A stretch of DNA of 64,000 nt from Parvibaculum lavamentivorans DS-1 (GTDB lineage Bacteria; Pseudomonadota; Alphaproteobacteria; Parvibaculales; Parvibaculaceae), in contig NC_009719.1 of assembly GCF_000017565.1 (NCBI RefSeq), forward strand, positions 2,959,001 to 3,023,000, read 5' to 3'. Positions 8,077 through 19,003 of the stretch are shown here, in pieces. Every line of letters starts with the position of its first letter. Position 1 is the first letter of the stretch. The notes beneath the pieces were generated by a model, which made no database searches, was not told the DNA's origin, and saw nothing but the letters and a program-made list of their open reading frames with translations. The position numbers and the translations under genes were made by a program.

Positions 8077-9840
8077 ATGAGAAAATTTCTTCGATTTGTC
8101 GTCGTTCTCGCCTTGCTCGTCGCCGGCGGGCTCTATGCGCTCACCTTTGTCGATCTCGGCCGCTTCAAGCCGCAGATCGAGGCGGCGGCGCAGGATGCAA
8201 CGGGCCGTACACTGAAGATCGAAGGGCCGCTCAATATCGGCTTCTCGCTGGTGCCGACGGTCGTCACGGAGAAGATCAGCTTCCAGAACGCGGATTGGGG
8301 CACCAGGCCGCAGATGGTCACGGCGGAAAAACTCCGCCTCCAGCTCGCGCTGCTGCCGCTCCTCACTGGCAATGTCGATGTCCGCGAGGTCACGCTCGAA
8401 GGGGCGGATGTCTATCTCGAAACCGACAGGCGCGGCCGGGGCAACTGGGAGTTCGGCGAGGCGGGCGCGCAGCCGGCGGCAGATGAAAGCGCGGGCGGCG
8501 GCATGTCGCTGGCCGGTGTACCGCAGATCGAAATCCGCAACCTCGCAATCGCCTATCGCGATGGTCAGACAGGCAAGGTCAGCGACGGCTCTTTCGAGGA
8601 AGTTTCGCTGCTGGACCGCGCGGGCGGCTTCCATGTGGTGGTCGAGGGCATAGTCACGGGCTCGAAGGTTTCCTTCAGCGCCGATGTCGAGGGCGACATG
8701 CAGCAGGCGACCTTGAGCGACGCCTCCCTCACCGTCGCCGGTACCAGCATCGGCGGCGACCTCGCGCTCGACATGCGCAACCGTCCGAAGCTGACCGGCG
8801 CGCTCTCCGGCACCGCCTTCGACGTCACGCCCTTCCTTTCGGGCGGTGGCGAAGGCAAGGGCGGTCCCGTCTTCAGCCGCGATCCGCTGCCGCTCGATGC
8901 GCTCACGGTCGCCGATGCCGACATCGATCTCACGCTGGGCGAGCTGCGCTATGGCAAGGTCAGCCTCACAAGTCTCAAGCTGCCGCTGAAGCTCACGGGT
9001 GGCAAGCTCGCGGCGCCGCTCACCGCGGAATATCGCGGTTCGCCGGTCAAGCTCGCCATCAATGCGGATGGCGGCGCAAATCGCGTCAATGTCGATGTGA
9101 ACGCGGCGAATTTCGACATCGGCAAATTGCTCGCCGATCTCGATGTCAGCACCATGCTGAATGCCCGTGCAGATTTCGGCGCCAAGCTCGCGGGCGGCGG
9201 CAAGTCGATGCATGCCATCGCATCCTCTCTTTCCGGCCAGACCAACCTTGTCATCGGCAAGGGCACGATCAATTCGCGCGCGCTCGCCATCGTTTCGGAC
9301 GATCTCGTGAATGTGCTGATCCCGAATGGCGAAAGCGGCGAAACGGCGCAGCTCACCTGCGCCATCAGCCGGTTCGATTTCCAGGGCGGCGTCGGCAAGG
9401 CGACGGCACTGGCGCTCGAAACCAACACGCTGCTGACGACGGGCTCCGGCACGGTCGATCTCGGCAAGGAACGGGTGGATCTCCTCTTCAAGCCGAAGCC
9501 CAAAAAGGCGAGCCTCGTCAGTCTCGCTTTCCCTGTCCGCCTCTCTGGCCCGCTCACATCGCCCACCGCCGGCCTCGATCGCACGGGCGTCGTCACAGGC
9601 GTTGCCACCGCCGTCGCCGGTACGGCGCTCACCGGCGGCATCGGCGCGCTCCTGCCGTTGATGAGCACAGGCTCGTCCGTTGTCTCGGGCGGCGATTGCG
9701 CTGCCGCCGCCGCCGCCGCAAAGGAATCCTCCGGCGGCATCACCGGCACGATCGGCGGCGCGGCCGAAGGCGCCGCCAAGGGCGCGGGCGATGTCCTCGA
9801 AGGCATCGGCAAGGGCCTCGGCGGCATCTTCGGGAACTGA
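8077..9840 (+). CDS. AsmA-family membrane-anchored protein
   Basis: 587 aa with one N-terminal membrane anchor (about 4-24) and a long beta-rich periplasmic part. The start RKFLRFVVVLALLVAG, then LGRFKPQIEAAAQDATGRTLKIEGPLNI, is the AsmA signature, and a C-terminal AsmA half is present (TNLVIGKGTINSRALAIVSDDLVNVL). AsmA-like proteins are linked to outer-membrane lipid transport and assembly. The low-complexity Ala/Gly tail (about 535-587) is typical of lengthening in this genus type rather than a domain. It starts 3 bases after the HAD gene behind GGAGGAG. Confidence 0.88.
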   Translation: MRKFLRFVVVLALLVAGGLYALTFVDLGRFKPQIEAAAQDATGRTLKIEGPLNIGFSLVPTVVTEKISFQNADWGTRPQMVTAEKLRLQLALLPLLTGNVDVREVTLEGADVYLETDRRGRGNWEFGEAGAQPAADESAGGGMSLAGVPQIEIRNLAIAYRDGQTGKVSDGSFEEVSLLDRAGGFHVVVEGIVTGSKVSFSADVEGDMQQATLSDASLTVAGTSIGGDLALDMRNRPKLTGALSGTAFDVTPFLSGGGEGKGGPVFSRDPLPLDALTVADADIDLTLGELRYGKVSLTSLKLPLKLTGGKLAAPLTAEYRGSPVKLAINADGGANRVNVDVNAANFDIGKLLADLDVSTMLNARADFGAKLAGGGKSMHAIASSLSGQTNLVIGKGTINSRALAIVSDDLVNVLIPNGESGETAQLTCAISRFDFQGGVGKATALALETNTLLTTGSGTVDLGKERVDLLFKPKPKKASLVSLAFPVRLSGPLTSPTAGLDRTGVVTGVATAVAGTALTGGIGALLPLMSTGSSVVSGGDCAAAAAAAKESSGGITGTIGGAAEGAAKGAGDVLEGIGKGLGGIFGN

Positions 9841-9863
9841 GGAGAGGGAAGACAAAGGTACGA

Positions 9864-10679
9864 ATGACCGACAACGCCAACGATAACGACAAGGCCGAAG
9901 ACGCCGCCGCCGCCATCTTCGATCTCGCGCGCAACCGCTCGCTGGATGAACAGGTCGCGCATCCTGGCCGCGAGAAGCGCCGCGTGCTGAAGCGTTTCTA
10001 CAAAAAGGCCGAAGCGGGTCCGCATGAAAAGGGCCACGCGATCCTGCTCGACGGACGCGCCGTGAAGACGCCCGCGAAGGAGCCGCTCGCGGTGCCGGTT
10101 CTGGCGCTCGCCCGCGCCATCGCCGATGAGTGGGAGGCGCAGGCGGAAGAGATAGACCCGCGCGCCATGAAGCTCACAAAGCTCGCCAACACCGCCATCG
10201 ATCTCGTCGCGCCGCGCCGCGAGGCGGTGATCGCCGAACTCGTGAACTTCGCCGCCACCGATCTCCTCTGCTACCGCGCCGATGCGCCCGCCGCTCTGGC
10301 GGCGCGGCAGGCGGCGGCGTGGGAGCCGCTTCTTGCCTGGGCGGCCGGGCAGGGCATCCGCCTCCGCGTCACCACAGGCCTCATGCATGTCCCGCAGGAT
10401 GAGGCGGCGCTCGATGCCTATGGCGCTTCCGTAGCCGCGCTCGATCCGTTCCGCATTGCCGGGCTTCATAACGCCGTCACGCTCACCGGCTCCGCAATCA
10501 TCGGCCTCGCCGTCGCGCTTGGTCATATCGGCCCCGAGGCCGCTTTCGAAACCGCTCATATCGATGAAACATGGCAGATGGAAATCTGCGGCGAGGACGA
10601 TGAAGAACTCGCCCGTCTCGCCGCCCGCCGCGCCGAACTTCTGGAAACCGCCCGTTTCCTCGCCCTCATGGATGCCTGA
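9864..10679 (+). CDS. ATP12-family F1-ATPase assembly chaperone
   Basis: 271 aa, like mitochondrial ATP12, which binds the F1 alpha subunit during assembly. Family features are RVLKRFYKKAEA, ILLDGRAVKTPAKEPLAVP, EWEAQAEEIDP and the later LAIALGHI/DETWQMEIWGED-type end, here HIDETWQMEICGEDDEE. I chose the ATG at 9864, which follows GACAAAGGTACGA, over an Arg-rich upstream extension. It ends the plus-strand chain begun by rarA and is followed by 223 bases with no gene. Confidence 0.88.
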   Translation: MTDNANDNDKAEDAAAAIFDLARNRSLDEQVAHPGREKRRVLKRFYKKAEAGPHEKGHAILLDGRAVKTPAKEPLAVPVLALARAIADEWEAQAEEIDPRAMKLTKLANTAIDLVAPRREAVIAELVNFAATDLLCYRADAPAALAARQAAAWEPLLAWAAGQGIRLRVTTGLMHVPQDEAALDAYGASVAALDPFRIAGLHNAVTLTGSAIIGLAVALGHIGPEAAFETAHIDETWQMEICGEDDEELARLAARRAELLETARFLALMDA

Positions 10680-10902
10680 CGCAGCGTTTCCCCGCTCTTC
10701 AGCCGCTCCGCGGGCAAGCTTTGCCCCGCCCATAGGAATGGCGGCCAAGCCATTGGCAAAAAGGAGATTTCGGTGCTATTCAGGTCGCCTCGCGCGACGC
10801 GATTTCGCCAGCGGGCCGCTCTCCACAAGCCCGCTTCCCGGCGTTCAGTAAAAGGTATCAGGCCGCCCAAGAAAGCGGCTTCTGCGGTTATGAGGGGGCG
10901 GC

Positions 10903-12435
<1,533 letters not shown>

Positions 12436-12446
12436 GAGGCGATCCC

Positions 12447-14462
<2,016 letters not shown>

Positions 14463-14477
14463 GCCCCTCACCCTTCC

Positions 14478-14575
14478 GCCGTCTGACGACGGCTCCCTCC
14501 CTCTCCCCAAAGGGGAGAGGGAAGAAAGCGGCGCCCGTCACCTCCCTCTCCCCTCGGGGAGAGGGGTGAAGGGTG
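14478..14575 (+). repeat. Intergenic palindromic cluster, type B
   Basis: Three hairpins in a row after pccA: CCGTC/GACGG (14478-14492), CCTCTCCCC/GGGGAGAGG (14500-14520) and CTCTCCCC/GGGGAGAG (14546-14563). The two CTCTCCCC units are near-identical direct copies. It resembles the dispersed intergenic repeats of many alphaproteobacteria but is distinct from the A family (CTCTCCCC rather than CCCTCCCC). Confidence 0.7.
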
Positions 14576-14593
14576 TCTTGCGGCACGCAAGCG

Positions 14594-14614
14594 AAAAGGT
14601 CAGGTGGACCTTTT
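14594..14614 (+). terminator. Terminator-like hairpin after pccA
   Basis: Perfect 8-bp stem AAAAGGTC/GACCTTTT with a 5-nt loop ending in T4. It is the best intrinsic terminator candidate for the pccBA operon, about 130 bases past the stop and after the repeat cluster. Its A/T flanks would let it work in both directions. Confidence 0.55.
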
Positions 14615-14741
14615 CGACCCCTGAACGCCCGCCGAAGGTGGGAAGGGTGAGGGGGCGCCACAACCTCATCACCCCAACCCTGTCTCCCGCCCCCCTCCCG
14701 CGCTATAGTCCCTCCGGGGCACGGAAACGGAAGGAGACATC

Positions 14742-15779
14742 ATGCGCGGCGGCATCCGGTCGGCAGCTTTCATTCTGGCTTTCCTGTTCGCGGGCGGCCC
14801 GGCCCTTGCCGCGCCCGAGGCGCCTGCCAGCCGCGCCATCCAGTGGCAGAGCGGCGACGATGTCTTCACGGCCGCCGAAGAACTCACCATCGACCGGAAG
14901 GTCGCCGGCTCGCTGACGGCCGCCGGCCAGATCGTCATTCTCACCCGCGATGCCGAAGTGGCGGGCGATGCCTGGATCGCGGCGCGCCGCGCCGCCGTCG
15001 AGGGCGAGCTTGACGGCGATCTCTCGATCCGCGCCCAGGAGGCGCTGGTCAACGGCCATGTGAAGGGCAACGTCACTTTCTACGGCCTCGAACTCGCGCT
15101 CGGCCCCGATGCGCGGATCGACGGCGATGTCGATTACTACGCCCCCTCCACCGCGCGGATCGACGAAGGCGCGCGCGTTGCGGGCGCCGTCAACGGCAAT
15201 GCGTTCGAGACGGGCAGGGGCTATGAAAGGCGCGCCGAAATGCGCGATCGCTGGCGCGAGGATCATATGCGCGCGCAGGAAGAAAGCCGCGGCCTCGCCG
15301 CGCCCGGCTATCACATGACGGCGGGCGGCGCGGTCATTTTCGGCGTGCTCGCCATCCTCTTCGCGCTCGCCGCGCCCGTCACCGCGCGGCGGATGCGAGA
15401 CGGGCTTGTCGGCGAGCCGGCGCTTGCGGGCGGGCTGGGGCTTCTCTGGCTGGTCGGCGTGCCCGTACTCATCGTCCTCGTCGCCATCAGCATTGTCGGC
15501 TTGCCGCTCGCCTTCCTGCTGCTGCTGCTCTGGCCGCTCGGCATGATCTTCGGTCTTGTCGCGATGCTCGTCGCTGTCGGCGAGCTCATCGCCAGCCGCC
15601 TGCGCGAGGTCGGCAAGGGCACGCTCGGCCGCATCGTCGGCATCATCATCGCCACGGCGCTGGTCTGGATCGGCATCTCGATCCCCTTCCTCGGCGCGCT
15701 CATCTGGCTCGCCGCCGTCGCGCTCGGCATCGGCCTCCTCTATATCGGCTTTCGCACGATCGAGCGCACGCCATTGTGA
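14742..15779 (+). CDS. Bactofilin-like domain fused to polytopic membrane region
   Basis: 345 aa. A signal peptide (about 1-23, cleavage after ALA) is followed by a repetitive beta-helix-like region (about 30-150). There, short turns such as KVAGSL, AEVAGDAW, GELDGDLSI, GHVKGNV and ARIDGDVD recur every 17-20 residues, as in polymer-forming/bactofilin proteins. After a charged linker come about five hydrophobic helices (195-340). The beta-helix part should be periplasmic. No catalytic motif is visible and the role is unknown. GGAAGGAGACATC precedes the ATG. Confidence 0.75.
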   Translation: MRGGIRSAAFILAFLFAGGPALAAPEAPASRAIQWQSGDDVFTAAEELTIDRKVAGSLTAAGQIVILTRDAEVAGDAWIAARRAAVEGELDGDLSIRAQEALVNGHVKGNVTFYGLELALGPDARIDGDVDYYAPSTARIDEGARVAGAVNGNAFETGRGYERRAEMRDRWREDHMRAQEESRGLAAPGYHMTAGGAVIFGVLAILFALAAPVTARRMRDGLVGEPALAGGLGLLWLVGVPVLIVLVAISIVGLPLAFLLLLLWPLGMIFGLVAMLVAVGELIASRLREVGKGTLGRIVGIIIATALVWIGISIPFLGALIWLAAVALGIGLLYIGFRTIERTPL

Positions 15780-16142
15780 GCCTCGCAGCGGACGAAATCG
15801 CCGCCCATCCCGATATTCTCGCCGCGAGCCGGCGCCAGTCCGTCGCGATGAACGCCGCCTATCGAGTTATGAGTGGGGAGGAGGGGAGAGTGGGGAGGGT
15901 GGGAAGATCGGATAATCTTATCCCCGCGCACTTGTCCCCGGTGCCGCAAGACGAATCCCGGCGAAAGGGTCGGGGATAACTGGTCATAAATCCGTATACG
16001 GATTATATGAAAGTGTGATTTGCGACGGTTCGGTGACAGTCGCGTGACAGTTCCTGATCCATCATGAGGGGATAGGCCCGCAAGTCGCGTTGCGGAAACG
16101 GAAATCGGACTTGTCCCCGTTTTCATCCGCCCACTGACGAAA
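15780..16142. other. Convergent intergenic region, no supported gene
   Basis: 363 bases between two convergent stops. It holds two CTTGTCCCCG direct repeats (15931-15940, 16110-16119), CTTATCCCCG at about 15928, the 14-bp palindrome ATCCGTATACGGAT (15990-16003) and the Pho-box-like tandem repeat at 16018-16050. A GTG at 15776 overlaps the preceding stop and opens a 67-codon frame whose end runs into repeat sequence; I do not support it as a gene. Confidence 0.6.
16002..16050 (-). promoter_or_regulatory. Pho-box-like triple 11-bp repeat with consensus -10 (copy D1)
   Basis: On the minus strand three 7+4 units follow each other exactly 11 bases apart: CTGTCAC-GCGA, CTGTCAC-CGAA, CCGTCGC-AAAT (16050 down to 16018). 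Ten bases later comes a perfect TATAAT (16007-16002). PhoB-activated promoters have tandem CTGTCAT-type 7-mers with 4-nt spacers and a -10 about 10 bases beyond. Predicted transcription would run leftward, antisense to the end of the bactofilin-like gene. No convincing protein frame follows. The same array recurs at 53903-53935. Confidence 0.45.
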
Positions 16143-16820
16143 TCAGCCTCTTCCGAACACGTCCCGGAAGGTCTTTTTGAGGGCCAGGTCGACATCGGCC
16201 ATTGTCGCGGTGTGTCCGAGATCGGCGAGGCTTGTCACGCCGAACTGGCTTATCCCGCAAGGCACGATCCCCGAAAAGTGATCGAGGTCCGGCTCGACGT
16301 TCAGGCTAACCCCATGAAACGTCACCCATTTCCGGATGCGCACGCCGATGGCGGCAATCTTGTCTTCCGCCGTCAGGCCCTTTTCCGGCCGTTTGACCCA
16401 TACGCCCACGCGGTCCGGCCGCGTCTCGCCGGTCACGTTGAATTCCGCCAAAGTCGCGATCAGCCAGCGTTCGAGGTCCTGCACATAGGCGCGCACGTCG
16501 GGCTTCCGCCGTTTCAGGTCCAGCATGACATAGGCCACGCGCTGGCCTGGCCCGTGATAGGTGTACTGTCCGCCGCGCCCTGTGCTGAAGACGGGAAAGC
16601 GTTTGGGATCAAGGAGATCGGTCTCATCGGCGCTGGTGCCGGCGGTGTAGAGGGCAGGGTGTTCGAGCAGCCAGACCAGCTCCGGCGCCGTCCCTTCCGC
16701 AATCGCCGCCGCGCGTGCCTCCATGGTTTTCACCGCCTCCTCGTACGGCACGGGAAGGTCGGAAATCCGCCATTCCGGGGCTTCCAGCGTCGTTTCGTCG
16801 AGGGCGAGGGGCTTAACCAT
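16143..16820 (-). CDS. lipB: Octanoyltransferase LipB
   Basis: Moves octanoyl from acyl carrier protein to lipoyl domains, the first step of lipoate synthesis. 225 aa with [16 protein letters not shown] (about 82-97). Lys164 is in [10 protein letters not shown] and Cys188 in [14 protein letters not shown]; both align with the catalytic Lys/Cys pair. N-terminal [17 protein letters not shown] is also typical. It stands alone, divergent from the FliN-like gene (about 50-base gap), with its 3' end in the repeat-bearing convergent region. Confidence 0.95.
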   Translation of the reverse strand: MVKPLALDETTLEAPEWRISDLPVPYEEAVKTMEARAAAIAEGTAPELVWLLEHPALYTAGTSADETDLLDPKRFPVFSTGRGGQYTYHGPGQRVAYVMLDLKRRKPDVRAYVQDLERWLIATLAEFNVTGETRPDRVGVWVKRPEKGLTAEDKIAAIGVRIRKWVTFHGVSLNVEPDLDHFSGIVPCGISQFGVTSLADLGHTATMADVDLALKKTFRDVFGRG

Positions 16821-16872
16821 GAAGTAACTCTAGCATGCGAGTTTAGGCACTGTGTAATGGCGTACCGGGCAA

Positions 16873-17121
16873 GTGGGGCTCAGCGTGAATTCCGTCAATA
16901 ATGTCTTCGTCGAACTCTCCGTCGTGCTTGGCAAGTCGACCATGCCGATCCATCAGCTGTTGAAGATGGGGCGCGGCGCGGTGATCGAGCTCGGTACCCG
17001 GCAGGATGAGGAAATCTGGGTCCTCGCCAACAATGTGCCGATCGCGCGCGGTGAAATTATAGTGCAGGGAGAACGGGTTGCGGTTTCGATCACCACCGTT
17101 CTGGCGGGCGGCGAGAGCTAG
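16873..17121 (+). CDS. Orphan FliN-like (SpoA-domain) protein
   Basis: 82 aa, made almost wholly of one SpoA (FliN C-terminal) domain: VELSVVLGKSTMPIHQLLKMGRGAVIEL, LANNVPIARGEIIV and RVAVSITTVL. FliN forms the flagellar C-ring base. Here it is alone beside lipB with no flagellar genes in the window. It lacks the N-terminal extension of many FliN proteins, so it could be the true FliN at a detached locus or a paralogue. The start is GTG at 16873 or GTG at 16885. An intrinsic terminator follows. Confidence 0.82.
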   Translation: MGLSVNSVNNVFVELSVVLGKSTMPIHQLLKMGRGAVIELGTRQDEEIWVLANNVPIARGEIIVQGERVAVSITTVLAGGES

Positions 17122-17147
17122 TCATTTCCCCCTTTTCGCTATCGGAC

Positions 17148-17172
17148 AAGGACCCTTCAGGGGTCCTTTTTT
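17148..17172 (+). terminator. Rho-independent terminator after the FliN-like gene
   Basis: Perfect AAGGACCC/GGGTCCTT stem with a 5-nt TTCAG loop and a run of T, 27 bases after the stop. It isolates the FliN-like gene from the siroheme/cysH unit. Confidence 0.9.
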
Positions 17173-17204
17173 GTATTTATCTTTTTATCTATGTGAAATG
17201 TAAT

Positions 17205-17233
17205 ATTATACGGACGTGAGTTGAATTATACGG
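17205..17233 (+). promoter_or_regulatory. Direct repeat ATTATACGG x2 upstream of cysG-like/cysH
   Basis: ATTATACGG occurs at 17205-17213 and 17225-17233, exactly 20 bases apart (about two helical turns). Both lie in an AT-rich stretch within 100 bases of the siroheme gene start. Position and spacing suggest an operator for a sulfur-assimilation regulator binding one face of the DNA. No known consensus was recognised. Confidence 0.4.
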
Positions 17234-17300
17234 CATAGTTGTTATGTCTAACGGGAATTAAGCGCGGGTTCGCGCCCGAAAGCCACCTTGGGAGGTGCGC

Positions 17301-17861
17301 ATGTTTCCGATCCTGATCGATCTTGCCTCCCTGAAAGTGGTCCTTGTCGCCGAAGGCGAAGTGGCTGAAAAGCGTCTCGCCGCGCTCGATGCAGCGGGGG
17401 CGGCCCATCTCGAGGTCTATTCGCAGGCGCCCACGGCGACGCTGGCGAAGCAGGCGGGAAAGCGGCTCAAGGGCGCGCGCCCCGCTTCGGAAGCCCTTCA
17501 GGAGGCTCATATCGTCTTCCTGGCGGGTCTTGACGACAGGGAGAGTGCCGCGCTGGCGGGCAAGGCGAGGGCCGCAGGGCGCCTCGTGAATACGGAAGAT
17601 GTGAAGCCGCTCTGCGACTTTCATGTTCCCTCGATCCTCAGGCGCGGCGATCTCACGATCTCCGTGTCGACCGGCGGCAAGTCCCCCGGTCTCGCACGGC
17701 GGCTGAGGCGGCACCTGGAGGGTCTCTTCGGACCTGAATGGGCCGGGCGGCTCGATGAACTCGGCCGGCAGCGCAAGGCATGGCGCGCCGAAGGCATCGA
17801 AATCGCGGAAATCGGCCGCAGGGTCGATGCCTATATCGAAGAGAAAGGCTGGCTGTCATGA
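17301..17861 (+). CDS. Siroheme synthase N-terminal domain (precorrin-2 dehydrogenase/ferrochelatase)
   Basis: 186 aa, equal to the N-terminal half of CysG. NAD-dependent oxidation of precorrin-2 and iron insertion give siroheme for sulfite/nitrite reductase. VNTEDVKPLCDFHVPSILRRGDLTISVSTGGKSPGLARRLR matches the conserved core. The usual GGG-x-VA of the Rossmann loop reads AEGEVAEKR, an odd departure. No methyltransferase half is attached. The ATG at 17301 follows GGAGGTG. It overlaps cysH by 4 bases (ATGA), so the two are coupled. Confidence 0.88.
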   Translation: MFPILIDLASLKVVLVAEGEVAEKRLAALDAAGAAHLEVYSQAPTATLAKQAGKRLKGARPASEALQEAHIVFLAGLDDRESAALAGKARAAGRLVNTEDVKPLCDFHVPSILRRGDLTISVSTGGKSPGLARRLRRHLEGLFGPEWAGRLDELGRQRKAWRAEGIEIAEIGRRVDAYIEEKGWLS

Positions 17862-18682
17862 CAGCGATTGATTTGAGGCGGCGCCCCGGCACCGCGGCGA
17901 TGGATGAAGGGCGCGCGGCCATCATGGACGCGGCGACCGTGACCTCGCCCGCGCTTGCGCGGCTTCGCGAAAGCCATAAAGGCCTTGGCGGCGTTGAACT
18001 TCTCGAGGCGATGATCAAGACCGAGTTTCCCGGCAAGATCGCGGTCGTCTCGTCGTTCGGCGCGGAATCGGCCGTCCTTCTGCACATGGTCGCGCAGGTC
18101 GATCCGACGACGCCGGTCATTTTTCTCAATACCGGCAAGCTCTTCGGCGAAACGCTTCGCTTCCGCGACCGCCTGCAGGAAAAGCTCGGCCTGACCGATA
18201 TTCGCGCCGTCGGCCCGCACCCGGCCGACCTGGCCGCGAAGGACCCGAATGGCGGCTTGTGGAATGCCGATCCCGATGCCTGCTGCTATGTCCGCAAGGT
18301 TCTCCCCCTTGAGCGGGCCCTTGCGGGTTTCGATGCGTCGATCACCGGCCGCAAGCGCTTCCAGACCAACGCGCGGGCCGGCATGGACCCGATCGAAGAG
18401 GAGAAGATTCGCGGCACCGGCGTGCCCGGTTCGGATGCCGGCACCCGCTTCAAGATCAATCCCCTTTCCTATTGGGGGCAGGACGATCTCGAACGCTACA
18501 TGGACGAGTACAAGCTGCCCCGCCATCCGCTGGTGAAGGACAACTACCTCTCCATCGGCTGCATGCCCTGCACGGAGCGTGTTCCGGAGGGCGGTTCCTA
18601 TCGCGATGGCCGCTGGGTCGGGCGCGACAAGGACGAGTGCGGCATCCACCTGCCGAACAATCTGGACGGCGACGGCATTTAG
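17858..18682 (+). CDS. cysH: Adenylyl-sulfate reductase (assimilatory, CysH)
   Basis: Reduces activated sulfate to sulfite using thioredoxin. 274 aa. The PP-loop region has VSSFGAESAVLLHM (63-76). Two cysteine pairs, Cys142-Cys143 (ACCYVRK) and Cys235-x-x-Cys238 (IGCMPC), are the [4Fe-4S] ligands that mark APS-type rather than PAPS-type enzymes. Catalytic Cys261 lies in DECGIHLP near the C-terminus. It is coupled to the siroheme gene; sulfite reductase and ATP sulfurylase are not in the window. Confidence 0.93.
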   Translation: MTAIDLRRRPGTAAMDEGRAAIMDAATVTSPALARLRESHKGLGGVELLEAMIKTEFPGKIAVVSSFGAESAVLLHMVAQVDPTTPVIFLNTGKLFGETLRFRDRLQEKLGLTDIRAVGPHPADLAAKDPNGGLWNADPDACCYVRKVLPLERALAGFDASITGRKRFQTNARAGMDPIEEEKIRGTGVPGSDAGTRFKINPLSYWGQDDLERYMDEYKLPRHPLVKDNYLSIGCMPCTERVPEGGSYRDGRWVGRDKDECGIHLPNNLDGDGI

Positions 18683-18754
18683 GTCTTGGCCGGTGCTATT
18701 TGCCGCTTGAGCAAGCGTCAGGGATTTGTTACATCCGCCCGGCTCACGAGACAT

Positions 18755-18841
18755 GCGGTCGTGGCGGAATTGGTAGACGCGCAGCGTTGAGGTCGCTGTG
18801 GGGTAACTCCCGTGGAAGTTCGAGTCTTCTCGACCGCACCA
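18755..18841 (+). tRNA. tRNA-Leu (anticodon GAG)
   Basis: Complete 87-nt cloverleaf with encoded CCA. Acceptor stem GCGGTCG/CGACCGC; anticodon stem CAGCG/CGCTG around loop TTGAGGT, with anticodon GAG at 18789-18791. A long variable arm (class II) and T-arm GTTCGAGTC-type sequence follow. It stands alone and is followed 4 bases later by a strong terminator. Confidence 0.96.
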
Positions 18842-18845
18842 TAAC

Positions 18846-18873
18846 AAGCCCGGCCTTCTGGCCGGGCTTTTTA
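18846..18873 (+). terminator. Rho-independent terminator after tRNA-Leu
   Basis: Perfect 10-bp stem AAGCCCGGCC/GGCCGGGCTT with a TTCT loop and T-run, directly after the tRNA. Confidence 0.93.
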
Positions 18874-19003
18874 CTTCCCGGTCCTATTGCATTTTTCGCG
18901 GTTTGGTCCGCTTTTTTCCACCTGTCGCGGCTGGCGGGCTCAGGGCAAATAACGCACACTCGCCGCAGTTTACGAGTGCGATTCAATCGGGGAGCAGCGC
19001 CGT

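Noticed and set aside
7213-9855. 880-codon open frame on the minus strand
   Set aside because: It is antisense to rluC, the HAD gene and the AsmA-like gene, all with clear family motifs. Its Arg/Ala/Asp-rich text has no domain; GC-rich codon bias opens such frames.
15776-15979. 67-codon frame starting GTG that overlaps the preceding stop
   Set aside because: The coupling looks tempting, but the last third is repeat-like low-complexity sequence and nothing is recognisable; kept as unsupported.
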